A stretch of DNA of 64,000 nt from Bacillus sp. X1(2014) (GCF_007678255.1 NZ_VEED01000002.1:310001-374000), one strand, 5' to 3'; shown: positions 18,133 to 27,278, numbered from the stretch's first letter. Notes: generated by a model not told the origin, from the letters alone. Program-made: numbers and translations.

Positions 18133-18855
18133 TTATGTAACATTCTCATCACTTAGCTTAGTTAAATAATAATTTACTAACTCCGGATATTCTTTTATTT
18201 CTGCTATCCCCTTTTCCGTTATCACATAGGTTCCTCGTTTAATTCTTTCAAACCAACCATAATAATTCTTCGTCAAAATGGATGAGGTATTATTCCCGGT
18301 TCCTAATTGAATTAACCTCCTAGGTGACAATGGACCAAAACATTCAAGATTACAAGCAATTTGGATACAATTTTCTTTATATGCAGTCATAATCTTGGTC
18401 CGATTACTGCCACCAACATTATAGTCTGCACTGCGGCCATTAATTTCCTTTATAATAGACTCGCGCTTTAGTTTGTTTTTTCTATGCTTAAATGGGGCAG
18501 GATTAAATATTATTTCTGCTTTTCCGCGTTTCCCGGGGCTCGAAACAACGATTAATCCGAGCTCTAGCCTGCGAATTAAATGGCATTTCTCTGTCCACTT
18601 TTTGGAATTCAAACGATGTTTCGGTTTCGGGATCGCCACATAAACTTTATCTGTAATCCGCTGCCTTTTGGCTGCTTGGATTAGTAAGTCCACACTTAAA
18701 GTGAGCTTTAATTCGACAACAATTAACTCTTCATCCTTGACAGCAACAATATCACAGTCTTTCACTTCACCGTAAACCTCATAACCTTCACGGACAAAAT
18801 AGGTCTGAATGGGTTTATATAAATCTATTTCTTGCAGCTTCTTTGTTTCCTTCAT
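18133..18855 (-). CDS. DUF2161 protein, PD-(D/E)XK-type phosphodiesterase fold
   Basis: A 240-residue protein of the DUF2161 family. The N-terminal half has the restriction-endonuclease-like core: a glutamate helix, then CDIVAVKDEELIVVELKL, where Asp and ExK fit the PD-(D/E)XK metal site. The C-terminal half has a basic region (KHRKNKLKRE) and a winged-helix-like segment ending GTYVITEKGIAEIKEYPE. A DNA repair or nucleic-acid processing role is suggested by the fold but is unproven. The nuclease motif appears intact. Confidence 0.8.
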   Translation of the reverse strand: MKETKKLQEIDLYKPIQTYFVREGYEVYGEVKDCDIVAVKDEELIVVELKLTLSVDLLIQAAKRQRITDKVYVAIPKPKHRLNSKKWTEKCHLIRRLELGLIVVSSPGKRGKAEIIFNPAPFKHRKNKLKRESIIKEINGRSADYNVGGSNRTKIMTAYKENCIQIACNLECFGPLSPRRLIQLGTGNNTSSILTKNYYGWFERIKRGTYVITEKGIAEIKEYPELVNYYLTKLSDENVT

Positions 18856-18999
18856 CCGGTATCACCATCCCAATGCAAACCTTAAGAATCATATTATCCA
18901 ATGAAACGCATTCACTCCATTTTAAAAGGTATCCATTCTGGATGAGATACCTTTTTTGGGGGAAATATAGTATTTACTAAATCTTCAGGAGTGTACTTC

Positions 19000-19512
19000 A
19001 TGATTGCCATCATTTATTCTATTTTTTGGATCATTGCGGCATTTATATTTGCAGACCGTAATTGGAAACCCTATTACCCTACAATGCTCTTTGCATCACT
19101 TGGGAACGCATTATATGAGCTTCTTTGTTATAACTACCAGCTCTGGAAACTGGAACCAAATGGAATTCAGTTTTCAATGATTCCGATTATGTTACTAACT
19201 TTGATTGGAATGCCCCTATCTTCGTGGGTATACCTTTCAAAATATCCCTTTAAAAAAAGAGCCCTTACACAAGCCATTTACATTGCTTTATTTACTATTA
19301 TTTATATACTAATGGAATATTTGGCGATAAAAGGAGGATCCATCTCCTACCACCATCATTGGAACTTATTATGGTCAACCCTATTTGTGATTGTCATGTT
19401 TATGATTATGAGAATCCATTTTAAAAAGCCCATCCTAGCCCTAATCTTTTCCGCAGTTTTTGCTCTTTTTCTCTGTATGGTCTTTAATGTGACCCTGAGC
19501 AAAATGAAGTAA
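19000..19512 (+). CDS. CBO0543-type integral membrane protein
   Basis: A 170-residue protein made almost entirely of five transmembrane helices. It resembles the CBO0543 family of Firmicute membrane proteins, with FADRNWKPYYPTMLFASLGNALYELL as the typical opening region and a YHHHWN segment between helices. The start is the ATG at 19000, 8 nt after AGGAG; a GTG at 18991 lies within the ribosome-site spacer. Function unknown. The dispersed 13-bp motif follows the stop codon. Confidence 0.75.
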   Translation: MIAIIYSIFWIIAAFIFADRNWKPYYPTMLFASLGNALYELLCYNYQLWKLEPNGIQFSMIPIMLLTLIGMPLSSWVYLSKYPFKKRALTQAIYIALFTIIYILMEYLAIKGGSISYHHHWNLLWSTLFVIVMFMIMRIHFKKPILALIFSAVFALFLCMVFNVTLSKMK

Positions 19513-19523
19513 TTCAATTTTTG

Positions 19524-19536
19524 GGTGTCAGGCACT
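19524..19536 (+). repeat. 13-bp dispersed motif, copy 2 (one mismatch)
   Basis: GGTGTCAGGCACT, 11 nt after the stop of the CBO0543-type gene and in the same orientation as that gene. Confidence 0.75.
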
Positions 19537-19561
19537 CTCCGTGTGTTCACCACCCAAAAAA

Positions 19562-20065
19562 TTAATTTGCATCTTGTTTTTCCCAATATTCATAAATTAA
19601 TTTTTGAAACATTTCATTCAAACTTTTCTTTTTATGTTTTTTAATCCATTCGACCTGGTCGATTGGTAAATTTAGTTTAATACTAACGTCCTCATTGGGC
19701 ATTTCGATTTTTCTTATTTCTTCTATCGTAATACCATCTTCTATATTCGGAAACCAAGAATCATTTTCGCCAACCCGAGTGAAACCTTCGTAGTCATGAA
19801 TATCATCGAGTTCACAGAATAAATTTATTTGTGGTAATCCGCCTGTCAATATTTTCACGTGCATGATGGAATTGATTATTCTACCATCCTCTAATTCTAT
19901 CTCGACAATGACGTTTTCGACGGTCTTATATTTTTTTACAACAATCTCACTCACAATCAGATCCAATTCTAAGGTAAAGCCGGAGCTCGATTCAAAGATA
20001 TAGATTCCGTTTCTAAAAACATGGATACTTTCACCATCGATTGTAACTGATTTTACAACTACCAT
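19562..20065 (-). CDS. hypothetical protein (167 aa)
   Basis: A 167-residue soluble, acidic protein that I do not recognise. The first two thirds are beta-rich (VVVKSVTIDGESIHVFRNGIYIFE, LELDLIVSEIVVKKYKTVENVIVEIELEDGRII). The C-terminal 45 residues look helical and contain a basic KKHKKK patch (LPIDQVEWIKKHKKKSLNEMF), reminiscent of a short DNA- or protein-binding tail. The start is the ATG at 20065, 8 nt after GGAGG. It stands alone between two plus-strand genes. Confidence 0.6.
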   Translation of the reverse strand: MVVVKSVTIDGESIHVFRNGIYIFESSSGFTLELDLIVSEIVVKKYKTVENVIVEIELEDGRIINSIMHVKILTGGLPQINLFCELDDIHDYEGFTRVGENDSWFPNIEDGITIEEIRKIEMPNEDVSIKLNLPIDQVEWIKKHKKKSLNEMFQKLIYEYWEKQDAN

Positions 20066-20240
20066 TAACCTATCCTCCATACATTTGTTTAAATCATTCT
20101 ATACCGAAAATTCACTCTTTAAATTTACCATAGTAATGTGGTCAGTAGTATTTTTCCTATAAACTTTTACTACACAATAATTTCTATGCCAATGGGGAAT
20201 ATTAAAAGGGGAAATTTATTGGAAAGAGGTGCATGTGTAA

Positions 20241-20534
20241 ATGAATCAAAATTATTCCATTGATCCTAACCAAATACCTAAATTCACTAGTCATGGGGAA
20301 GCAAGAGAGTGGTTTAAAGGGCAATTTGGGGATCAATTTTTACTGAGAATGACAGATATGAAAGATGGAAGAAGAGTTAATTTCTATCATCTCGTCAAAG
20401 ATCCTGAAGTGTACAAGCCATACATGGAGAGCTTCGCAAGCGTCGTTCAGCATGAAATCACTAACATTAACACATTTAAAAGCTATACAACCATCGAAAT
20501 TGATGAAAATGGTCATGTTGATATCAAGGATTAA
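20241..20534 (+). CDS. hypothetical protein (97 aa)
   Basis: A 97-residue soluble protein with no recognised domain. It begins MNQNYSIDPNQIPKFTSHGEAREWFKGQFG and ends with a short acidic strand (TTIEIDENGHVDIKD). No signal peptide or membrane helix is seen. ATG is preceded by AAAGAGGTG, and a strong terminator follows, which supports a real monocistronic gene. Confidence 0.6.
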   Translation: MNQNYSIDPNQIPKFTSHGEAREWFKGQFGDQFLLRMTDMKDGRRVNFYHLVKDPEVYKPYMESFASVVQHEITNINTFKSYTTIEIDENGHVDIKD

Positions 20535-20569
20535 AATAGGGTGTAAAAACCAGTGCTTTAATAGTAAAC

Positions 20570-20606
20570 GGCTGCTCCTACAGTTAATTAACCTGTAGCA
20601 GCAGCC
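20570..20606 (+). terminator. terminator after the 97-aa gene
   Basis: GGCTGCT-C-CTACAG / CTGTAG-C-AGCAGCC, 13 bp around one C-C mismatch, followed by TTTATTT. Confidence 0.82.
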
Positions 20607-20619
20607 TTTATTTAAGTCC

Positions 20620-21213
20620 CTATTTCCTATTTACGGCTTCTGCATAAATAAATAAATCACGAAAATATTGTTTCATTTGAATAATAGATATCTCGTTACT
20701 CCTTAGTAACCCTACGGTATCTCTATTTAAACAACAGCCATCACAGATTTTCTTCCACGCTGGAGTTAGCCAGTTCTGAAGTGAGGATAGGAACTGATTT
20801 TGCATTTTTACATGCTCAAATAGAAGAATTTTTCCACCTGGCTTACAAACTCGTTTCATCTCTATAATGGCTTTTTCAGGATTTGGAATGGTACAAAATA
20901 CTAGTGTTGCCACAACGGTATCAAAAGTATCCGCTTCAAATGGCAATTCTTCTGCACTTGCCTGTACTATTTCGATAGGGATAACTGCTTGTCTATGTTT
21001 AGATAATGAACGCTCAATCATGTACTGACTCGGTTCTATCGCAGTTACTATTACAGGTTCCTCGTATAAAGGAAAATTAATCCCAGTACCCGATCCTAAT
21101 TCTAGAACGCTTCCCGTTGCCTTCGCAAGGAGTTCCTTCCGAATCCTCTTAAACTTCTTTTTCTCCAACGGCTTCATAAAAAAATCATACCAATTGGCAA
21201 ATAATTGACTCAA
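20620..21213 (-). CDS. class I SAM-dependent methyltransferase (UbiE/PmtA-like)
   Basis: A 197-residue Rossmann-fold methyltransferase. Motif I is VLELGSGTGINFPLY, followed by an acidic residue in AIEPSQYM; motif post-I/IV is FDTVVATLVFCTIPNPEKAI and RVCKPGGKILLFEHV is the typical lipid/quinone-type motif. The start is probably TTG at 21213, 10 nt after GGAG; a TTG at 21228 is in frame but lies within the ribosome site. The C-terminal DGCCLNRDT resembles phospholipid or small-molecule methyltransferases. Substrate unknown. Confidence 0.8.
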   Translation of the reverse strand: MSQLFANWYDFFMKPLEKKKFKRIRKELLAKATGSVLELGSGTGINFPLYEEPVIVTAIEPSQYMIERSLSKHRQAVIPIEIVQASAEELPFEADTFDTVVATLVFCTIPNPEKAIIEMKRVCKPGGKILLFEHVKMQNQFLSSLQNWLTPAWKKICDGCCLNRDTVGLLRSNEISIIQMKQYFRDLFIYAEAVNRK

Positions 21214-21282
21214 AATTATCCACTCCAAACAAACTGCTTAAGTTTACATAATAATTTTATGGGAAACTAGAATATTTAACTA

Positions 21283-21846
21283 TTAACACTTCCTCTGACA
21301 AAATATCGTTTGTCTGCCCTCCTGTTCATTTTCTTCAAAAAATAAGACATTCCAATCACTAAATTCGGCCAACAATTCATTGGGGAGAAGTTTATATTGA
21401 CTAGATACTCCCTGATTCTCGATTCTCGGTGATTGGTTGAAGGTTTCCATAAAAAAGTAACCTCCCTCTTTAGTCACGCTCTTCACAATTGGGAAAAGTG
21501 AGCGATCGAGATAATAAGTAATAACAACTATGTCATATGTAGAATTGGTCATGATTGGATTGCTCCATTCTGTTAGATCACACACTTGTGCTTGGATTTT
21601 GAGATTATCCTGTGCGGAACGTTCCCTAATAAAGTTAATCGCCACATCCGAAATATCAATAGAATGAACTTGATAATTCATTCTTGCAAGGAACAAACTG
21701 TTTCCCCCAAGACCACACGCTAGGTCAAGCGCAGTGCCTCCATTTAAATACACAGAAAGGTTTTCTAGTCTTGGATTTGGTACAGGTTCTTTTATGTCAA
21801 TCATACGATCTTTATATTTATTATTCCATTTCGTTTTACTGTCCAT
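21283..21846 (-). CDS. SAM-dependent methyltransferase (TehB-like)
   Basis: A 187-residue class I methyltransferase. Motif I is GGTALDLACGLGGNSLFLA, followed by VHSIDISDVAINF and YDIVVITYYLDRSLFPIV; EGGYFFMETFNQSPR is the usual late motif. This pattern matches the TehB/tellurite-resistance group, where the true substrate is often unclear. The ATG at 21846 follows AAGGAG by 7 nt. The two adjacent methyltransferase genes are on one strand but 69 nt apart and are not close paralogues. Confidence 0.8.
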   Translation of the reverse strand: MDSKTKWNNKYKDRMIDIKEPVPNPRLENLSVYLNGGTALDLACGLGGNSLFLARMNYQVHSIDISDVAINFIRERSAQDNLKIQAQVCDLTEWSNPIMTNSTYDIVVITYYLDRSLFPIVKSVTKEGGYFFMETFNQSPRIENQGVSSQYKLLPNELLAEFSDWNVLFFEENEQEGRQTIFCQRKC

Positions 21847-21972
21847 TTGAAAACTCCTTAACACTTGGATATAGACCTAACCTACAGCATTAAAGTAGAA
21901 TTGTCCATTTAGATTCAGATCACTGAAATAAAATTTTATTTTGTTACATTCCAATATTAGTTAATTGTGTCT

Positions 21973-21980
21973 GATATAAT
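21973..21980 (+). promoter_or_regulatory. extended -10 promoter of the orphan gene
   Basis: TGATATAAT (21972-21980) is a perfect extended -10 element (TG-N-TATAAT), 45 nt before the start codon at 22025. No good -35 hexamer is seen at the usual distance, which an extended -10 can tolerate. Confidence 0.55.
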
Positions 21981-22024
21981 AAAGGTATCTAAAGTAGACT
22001 GAAAAATCTAAAAAGGAGGGCAAA

Positions 22025-22849
22025 ATGAGAAATTATATTATTAATCGCTTATTAAAACCAAAATATATAAAAATCATTAAGGCTGAAGGGTATCCTTTTA
22101 CCATGCAGATTAAAAATATAAACTTACTTTATGAAGAAATGAATACCTATAAAGACACAAAAAGTATCCTTTGTCCTTCCAAACCGATTTCAATAGACCA
22201 GCATGCGCTCGATCGATGGAACGAAAGAGTTGGCCCGATAATCAGTCTAGATTCCTTGCAAAAATCCTTGGAAATAATTTTCCGAAATTGTTCTTATAGG
22301 ATAGATCAACTCGCCCATGGCATTGGCTCTATTGATAATGATATAGTTTTTACTTATGAAAACACAGATAAGGTATTCAAAATCACCACATTTTATGGAC
22401 GGAAGAACTTACATCCTACTCTAAACCAGGTCAAGAACCTTAGAAGATATAACTTGTATTGCAATGAATATGTTAATCTATCACTTACAAAAGAAGAATT
22501 AAATAGGCAGAACTTGCCGCTAATCCCCAAAGAAATGATTCATTTCCAAGGCAGGATTACTTCCTACATTCTAGAAAAGTATATAATTTCCGATAGGAAA
22601 CACCCTTGTTTCCTTTGTTATAGCAAAGATAATAAAAGAAATGACTTTTATTCATTTGTGGTTGACTTAGAAAACCCAGAAGAAATGTTGATCCCCAATA
22701 ATGTTTTGTACCTTATAAACAAACTTGGCTACAGTGACTTCATCTTAAAATACTTTTCATTTCACAACCCTGAAAAATTAGATAGGGCAAGAAGCAAGGC
22801 CCTCGACTATTATATGACTTCAATGCACAACGGGGTGTTTTTTAATTAG
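22025..22849 (+). CDS. orphan protein of unknown function (274 aa)
   Basis: A 274-residue, basic, soluble protein that I cannot assign. The N-terminus has an internal SIDQHALDRWNERVGP segment, followed by a predicted alpha/beta stretch and VFKITTFYGRKNLHPTLNQ. The C-terminal half contains HPCFLCYSKDNKRND, whose CxxC might bind metal, and ends in MTSMHNGVFFN. The ribosome site AAAAAGGAGGG is strong. The gene is AT-rich relative to its neighbours and its last codon is followed by a stop codon created by an inserted MITE-like element. No neighbours suggest a function. Confidence 0.6.
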   Translation: MRNYIINRLLKPKYIKIIKAEGYPFTMQIKNINLLYEEMNTYKDTKSILCPSKPISIDQHALDRWNERVGPIISLDSLQKSLEIIFRNCSYRIDQLAHGIGSIDNDIVFTYENTDKVFKITTFYGRKNLHPTLNQVKNLRRYNLYCNEYVNLSLTKEELNRQNLPLIPKEMIHFQGRITSYILEKYIISDRKHPCFLCYSKDNKRNDFYSFVVDLENPEEMLIPNNVLYLINKLGYSDFILKYFSFHNPEKLDRARSKALDYYMTSMHNGVFFN

Positions 22850-23033
22850 GCTGTGTTAAACTTGGCTGTTGATTTCCGTTCCAGGCACTTCGCTTTCCGC
22901 GGGCGTGCCGGGAAGCCTCCTCGTCGCTTTGCTCCTGCGGGGTCTCCCCTGCCCCGTACTCCCGCAGGAGTCTTCGTGCCTTCCACTCCAATCAACAGAG
23001 AGCCAAAATCGACATTAACTTTTAACACAGCCT
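22848..23033. mobile_element. MITE-like element with target site duplication
   Basis: A 186-bp GC-rich element in an AT-rich setting. Its ends are perfect 13-bp inverted repeats, AGGCTGTGTTAAA (22848-22860) and TTTAACACAGCCT (23021-23033). Subterminal TGTTGATT and GGCT repeats are also inverted between the two ends, and an internal CTCCTGCGGG / CCCGCAGGAG stem sits in the centre. The flanks carry an exact 6-bp duplication TTAATT at 22842-22847 and 23034-23039. It encodes no transposase. Similar GC-rich palindromic elements are common in Bacillaceae, where they are mobilised by a transposase in trans; the family of this one is not assigned here. Confidence 0.85.
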
Positions 23034-23045
23034 TTAATTAAAACA

Positions 23046-23069
23046 GGTCGCCAACAAGAATTGGCGACC
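23046..23069 (-). terminator. terminator of the sigma-54 operon
   Basis: Perfect 9-bp stem GGTCGCCAA / TTGGCGACC with a 6-nt loop, followed on the minus strand by TGTTTTAATT. Confidence 0.8.
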
Positions 23070-23083
23070 AAATTTACTGTTGA

Positions 23084-24406
23084 TTATTTAACTGGCTGCA
23101 TCAATGACGCTTCATACTCCGTTAATGCTTCATCAAACATACGGAGACCTTCATCAATTTGTTCCTTAGTGACGACTAATGGTGGAATCATTCGAATCAC
23201 TTCCCCATGGTTTCCACAAAGGTAGAATAGTACACCCTTTTCAAGAGCAAGATCAAGAATTTTTAACAATCCTTCTCCATTTGGTCCACCTGTCACTGGA
23301 TCAATGATTTCAATTCCAATCATTAAGCCCACTGCGCGGATGCTACCTATAACAGGGTGTCGTTCCTTGATCTTTTCTAGTTCCTGAACAGCATAACTCC
23401 CCATATTCCTAGTGTTTTCAAGAAGGTTTTCTTCCTTCATCACTTCCAAGGTTGCCAGTGCAACAGAACAAGCAATCGGATTACCCCCAAATGTCGTTCC
23501 GTGGCTTCCGAGAGGCCATTGTTTCATTAATTCAGCGGAAGCAACCGTTGCGCTAAGCGGCAGGCCATTAGCAATTCCTTTAGCGATGGCCATAATATCA
23601 GGGGTAACATCAAAGGTTTGAGCTGCGAACCATTGACCGGTACGGCCAAATCCGGTTTGAACTTCATCAAAAATAAGTAAAATATTATGTCGATCACAAA
23701 TTTCACGAACTTTTTTTAACCAGCCCTTTGGAGGAACAACATAACCGCCTTCACCGAGTACCGGTTCTAAAATAACACAGGCCACCTCTTCCGGTGTTAC
23801 CTGATGACTAAATAATGAAGCGAAATCTTTTTCTAATTTCTCAATCACATAGGTCTCAGGATCCATACCTTCTGGACACTCTTTAACATTCGCATAGGGT
23901 ACTTGATAAGTAAGACCAGATGGCTGGATGAATTTCCGATATTTGCTTTTAGATGTAGTCACACTTAATGCACCTAACGAACGACCATGAAAACAACCGG
24001 TAAAGGAAATAACATACGGACGTTTCGTTGCATATTTTGCTAGTTTAAGAGCTCCCTCGATTGCTTCCGTCCCACTATTGGCAAAGAAAAAGCAATCAAG
24101 GTCTCCAGGTAAAATTTCGGCGAGTTCATCGGCCAATCGTAAAATGGACTCATACATAATTACGCCAGAAGGACCGTGCATCAATCCATCGGCTGCATCT
24201 TTAATCGCTTGGACCACCTTAGGATGACGGTGTCCGACATTTGTTACCGCAATCCCAGACGTAAAATCAAGATATTTTTTTCCATCTACCCCAAAATAAT
24301 AGCAGCCTTCCTCTTTTACCACCGGTAGATTTGGATGATCCTTTGCCATACTAGGTGCCAGTCGATTTGGCATATTTTTCACCAAGTGATCCCATTTGTT
24401 ATCCAT
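23084..24406 (-). CDS. class III aminotransferase (GABA aminotransferase-like)
   Basis: A 440-residue PLP enzyme that transfers an omega-amino group from a donor such as GABA or beta-alanine to a keto acid. The fold-type I landmarks are [51 protein letters not shown] and the Schiff-base Lys in [14 protein letters not shown]. It is the last gene of a five-gene operon with an ABC importer and an alcohol dehydrogenase. This suggests that it deaminates the imported compound. The family includes GabT, ornithine and diaminobutyrate aminotransferases, so the exact substrate is open. Confidence 0.87.
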   Translation of the reverse strand: MDNKWDHLVKNMPNRLAPSMAKDHPNLPVVKEEGCYYFGVDGKKYLDFTSGIAVTNVGHRHPKVVQAIKDAADGLMHGPSGVIMYESILRLADELAEILPGDLDCFFFANSGTEAIEGALKLAKYATKRPYVISFTGCFHGRSLGALSVTTSKSKYRKFIQPSGLTYQVPYANVKECPEGMDPETYVIEKLEKDFASLFSHQVTPEEVACVILEPVLGEGGYVVPPKGWLKKVREICDRHNILLIFDEVQTGFGRTGQWFAAQTFDVTPDIMAIAKGIANGLPLSATVASAELMKQWPLGSHGTTFGGNPIACSVALATLEVMKEENLLENTRNMGSYAVQELEKIKERHPVIGSIRAVGLMIGIEIIDPVTGGPNGEGLLKILDLALEKGVLFYLCGNHGEVIRMIPPLVVTKEQIDEGLRMFDEALTEYEASLMQPVK

Positions 24407-24451
24407 ACTTTGACCTCCGTATTCTAATACTTATCTCTAAAAATTGTAGTT

Positions 24452-25309
24452 TTACTTAATCGCTTTTAATGTTTCATCTCGAATGAGCGACAATAATTCT
24501 TCTTTATATTCGGCAAACTGGGCGGAGGCTTTCACGCTGAAATCCCTTGGCCGCTCCAATGCAATCGGGATCCTTTTCTTTAAACGCCCTGGTCTTGCAG
24601 TCATAACATATACTGAATCGGCTAAAAAGATCGACTCATCGACATCGTGAGTGATAAATAGAATTGTCTTTTTCGACTCTTCCCATGCCTTCAAGAGCAC
24701 TTCCTGCATTATGTTTCGGGTTTGGGCATCCAATGCTCCAAACGGTTCATCCATTAATAGAATTTTTGGATCGTTTGCCAACGCTCGAGCAATCGCGACA
24801 CGTTGCTTCATCCCGCCAGATAACTGAATCGGAAAATGATTTTCAAATCCTTCTAAACCGATTAATTGCAAGTAGTGTCTAGCAATATCGTCTCTCTCTT
24901 TTTGAGATACACCCTTTAGCTTTAAACCAAAGGTAATATTGTCTTTCACTGATAACCATGGAAATAACGTGTATGATTGAAATACCATCCCACGATCTGG
25001 TCCCGGACCATGGATTTCCTGCCCATCAAGGAGCACTTGGCCAGAAGTTGCTTCCTCTAACCCTGCGACAATCCTTAACACGGTTGACTTCCCACAGCCA
25101 GAAGGTCCTAAAATCGTGACGAATTCCCCTTCCTCAATTGAAAAGGAGGTTTTTTCCAATGCGGTCGTTTCACCTTTTTTCGTTTTAAAAACTTTTCCAA
25201 CCTCTTTAATTTCTAGTTTTGGGGTTCCAGTCATATTTAAAAGAGATTCTCTTTGTTTTGGTACAACTATTTTTTCCTTTTCTTTAACATTCAATTGAGG
25301 TGTTACCAT
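24452..25309 (-). CDS. ABC transporter ATP-binding protein (nitrate/taurine/sulfonate type)
   Basis: A 285-residue ATPase of an importer. The Walker A motif GPSGCGKST is at about 69-77, the signature is LSGGMKQRVAIARAL and Walker B is ILLMDEPFGALD; the H-loop is LFITHDVDES. The sequence is typical of the TauB/SsuB/NrtD group. About 30 residues precede the usual start of the domain. The start is the ATG at 25309, which overlaps the permease stop in TAATG; an in-frame ATG at 25333 would overlap the permease further. Confidence 0.93.
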   Translation of the reverse strand: MVTPQLNVKEKEKIVVPKQRESLLNMTGTPKLEIKEVGKVFKTKKGETTALEKTSFSIEEGEFVTILGPSGCGKSTVLRIVAGLEEATSGQVLLDGQEIHGPGPDRGMVFQSYTLFPWLSVKDNITFGLKLKGVSQKERDDIARHYLQLIGLEGFENHFPIQLSGGMKQRVAIARALANDPKILLMDEPFGALDAQTRNIMQEVLLKAWEESKKTILFITHDVDESIFLADSVYVMTARPGRLKKRIPIALERPRDFSVKASAQFAEYKEELLSLIRDETLKAIK

Positions 25310-26115
25310 TAAAAACCATCCTTTCTCATCCAAGAAAACGAAGCCTTGTATATGGCTTTAAAGAGAATATCTGTAATCAGCCCTAGGATACCAATAATCA
25401 AGATTCCAACGATGATTTTATCTGGCTGCAGAAAACGAGAAGCCTGCATGATCATATACCCTAAACCGCTAGATGCACCAACAATTTCAGCAACCACTAA
25501 GTACGTCCAAGCCCAGCCAAACGTAATCCGGAGGGTGTCAACAATTCCAGGTAAAGAAGCTGGGAGGATAACTTTTGTAAACACTTGTGCCTTCTTTGCC
25601 CCTAATGTATAGGAAACATCGACTAAATCATTTTGGACATTCTTGGTGACGTCCATAATCATCAACGTCAGTTGAAAAAATGTTCCAAGGAAAATTACGC
25701 TCATTTTTTCTGTCTCACCGAGACCAATCCAAAGAATCAGTAAGGGAATGAAAGCAGATGCCGGCATATAACGAATGAAACCAATGATTGGTTCAAAAGC
25801 TCCCTCCATAATCCTTAGTGACCCCATTAAGATCCCAAGCGGTATGCCAATAATGGCTGCAGCAAGAAATCCAAACAGGACCCTAGTAAAACTGATCCCT
25901 ATATCAGAAAGAATTTGACCATTTACGAACATATCCACCGCGGTAGACAATACTGCAGAAGGAGTAGGTAGGAACAAAGGATTGACGAACTGTCCATAAC
26001 TAAGTACAGACCAAACTAATAGAAAAATAATAAATGTTATAAAGCCCGCCGACGTATAAAACACTTTGGGTATTTCCTTATTAGGAGTAAATAATTTTGC
26101 GATCAATTTTTTCAC
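25309..26115 (-). CDS. ABC transporter permease (nitrate/taurine/sulfonate type)
   Basis: A 268-residue permease with six or so transmembrane helices and the cytoplasmic EAA-type loop DVSYTLGAKKAQVFTKVILPASLPGIVDTLR. It pairs with the ATPase and the lipoprotein in this operon. The start is GTG with a weak ribosome site, and a hairpin separates it from the lipoprotein gene upstream. Family members import taurine, sulfonates, nitrate or pyrimidine precursors; the ligand here is unknown. Confidence 0.92.
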   Translation of the reverse strand: MKKLIAKLFTPNKEIPKVFYTSAGFITFIIFLLVWSVLSYGQFVNPLFLPTPSAVLSTAVDMFVNGQILSDIGISFTRVLFGFLAAAIIGIPLGILMGSLRIMEGAFEPIIGFIRYMPASAFIPLLILWIGLGETEKMSVIFLGTFFQLTLMIMDVTKNVQNDLVDVSYTLGAKKAQVFTKVILPASLPGIVDTLRITFGWAWTYLVVAEIVGASSGLGYMIMQASRFLQPDKIIVGILIIGILGLITDILFKAIYKASFSWMRKDGF

Positions 26116-26145
26116 CTATTTTCTTATGCGTCTATTTTGTAAAAA

Positions 26146-26188
26146 AGCCTAACTGATGAGGTCAAAAAAACATCTCATAAGTCAGGCT
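26146..26188 (-). terminator. intercistronic hairpin within the ABC transporter operon
   Basis: On the minus strand AGCCTGACTTATGAG pairs with CTCATCAGTTAGGCT (13 of 15), loop of 13 nt, followed by TTTTTTACA. It sits between the binding-protein and permease genes and likely lets extra binding protein be made by partial termination. Confidence 0.75.
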
Positions 26189-26226
26189 GTTTAAAGTGAA
26201 TCCTTAAACTTACTTAAATCTTATCA

Positions 26227-27216
26227 TTATTGGAAACTTGGGTTGATAACATCTTCTGCTTTTGGCTCGGTTTTAAGAAGTTTTTGATCCTTATAGAACG
26301 AAATCGCATTTTCAGTTGATTGATAGATGGAACCTTTTGCGCTTTCTGTTCCAAATAACTTTTCATTATCCTCTTTTGAGAAGAATTTTAAACCAGTAAC
26401 CGTTCCTTCAAATTCCTTGACATCAATATTTAAACCCTTAGCCATAATTTCATTGGCTTCTTTTTCATGCTCTTTCCAATATGTCATGGCTTCGCCCATC
26501 GCCTTTACAAAAGCTTTAACATCTTTCGGACGGTTCTTGATCACATCTTCTTTAAAGCTGACCGTATCGACGATAATTCCAGATAAATCTTTGGTTGTTA
26601 ACAAAACCTTACCGTTTGCTTGTGCCCCTTTTGATAACCATGGCTCCCATGTAACAGCCGCATCCACTTTACCAGCGGCAAAGGCAGCACCTGCATCACC
26701 GGCAGACATTTGTACCACTTGTACATCCTTTTCAGTTAATCCGCCTTGTTTTAATGCTTGCAGTGCTAACATATGGCTAGTTGAACCAACTTCAAATGCA
26801 ACTTGTTTGCCCTTTAAATCTTTCACACTATTAATTCCTTTTTTTACGAGGATCCCATCCCCGCCGTATGAATCATCCAATAACCAAACCACTTGTACTG
26901 GAATTTCAGATGCTGCTAAGGACACTTGTACATCCAGTGCCGTCGCCATCCCATCAATTTTCCCACTGGCTAATGCTTGTTTACGTTCTCCTAATCCTTC
27001 TACAATGGAAAGTTCAACATCAATCCCATTCTTTTCGAAAAAGCCTTTTTCTTTCGCTAAAAATAACGGACCATACCCTGTCCAGGTTGGCAGCGTCACT
27101 TTCAATGGCTCAGACGACTTCCCATCCTTTGCACTACTTGCTACATCCTTTTTACCACACGCTGCTAGTGCGAATAGCAACATCAGTGAACAAATAACCA
27201 ATAACCACTTTTTCAC
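26227..27216 (-). CDS. ABC transporter substrate-binding lipoprotein (NMT1/TauA-like)
   Basis: A 329-residue lipoprotein. The signal peptide ends in the lipobox LAAC, with Cys as the acylated residue (about residue 20). The mature part has the NMT1/THI5-like layout: TWTGYGPLFLAKEKGFFEKNGIDVELS, a GLGERKQALASGKIDG segment and KVDAAVTWEPW. This architecture is shared by taurine, alkanesulfonate, nitrate and pyrimidine-precursor receptors. It starts at GTG after AAGGGGG. It belongs to the sigma-54 operon. Confidence 0.93.
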   Translation of the reverse strand: MKKWLLVICSLMLLFALAACGKKDVASSAKDGKSSEPLKVTLPTWTGYGPLFLAKEKGFFEKNGIDVELSIVEGLGERKQALASGKIDGMATALDVQVSLAASEIPVQVVWLLDDSYGGDGILVKKGINSVKDLKGKQVAFEVGSTSHMLALQALKQGGLTEKDVQVVQMSAGDAGAAFAAGKVDAAVTWEPWLSKGAQANGKVLLTTKDLSGIIVDTVSFKEDVIKNRPKDVKAFVKAMGEAMTYWKEHEKEANEIMAKGLNIDVKEFEGTVTGLKFFSKEDNEKLFGTESAKGSIYQSTENAISFYKDQKLLKTEPKAEDVINPSFQ

Positions 27217-27278
27217 TTCAAATTCCCCCTTGTTTTTAAAAATATATCGCTTTTTATCTATTACTCTATTAAACAGAG

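Noticed and set aside
22846..23041. Small proteins encoded on both strands of the MITE-like element
   Set aside because: The frames are by-products of its palindromic, GC-rich sequence; no ribosome site or homology supports them.
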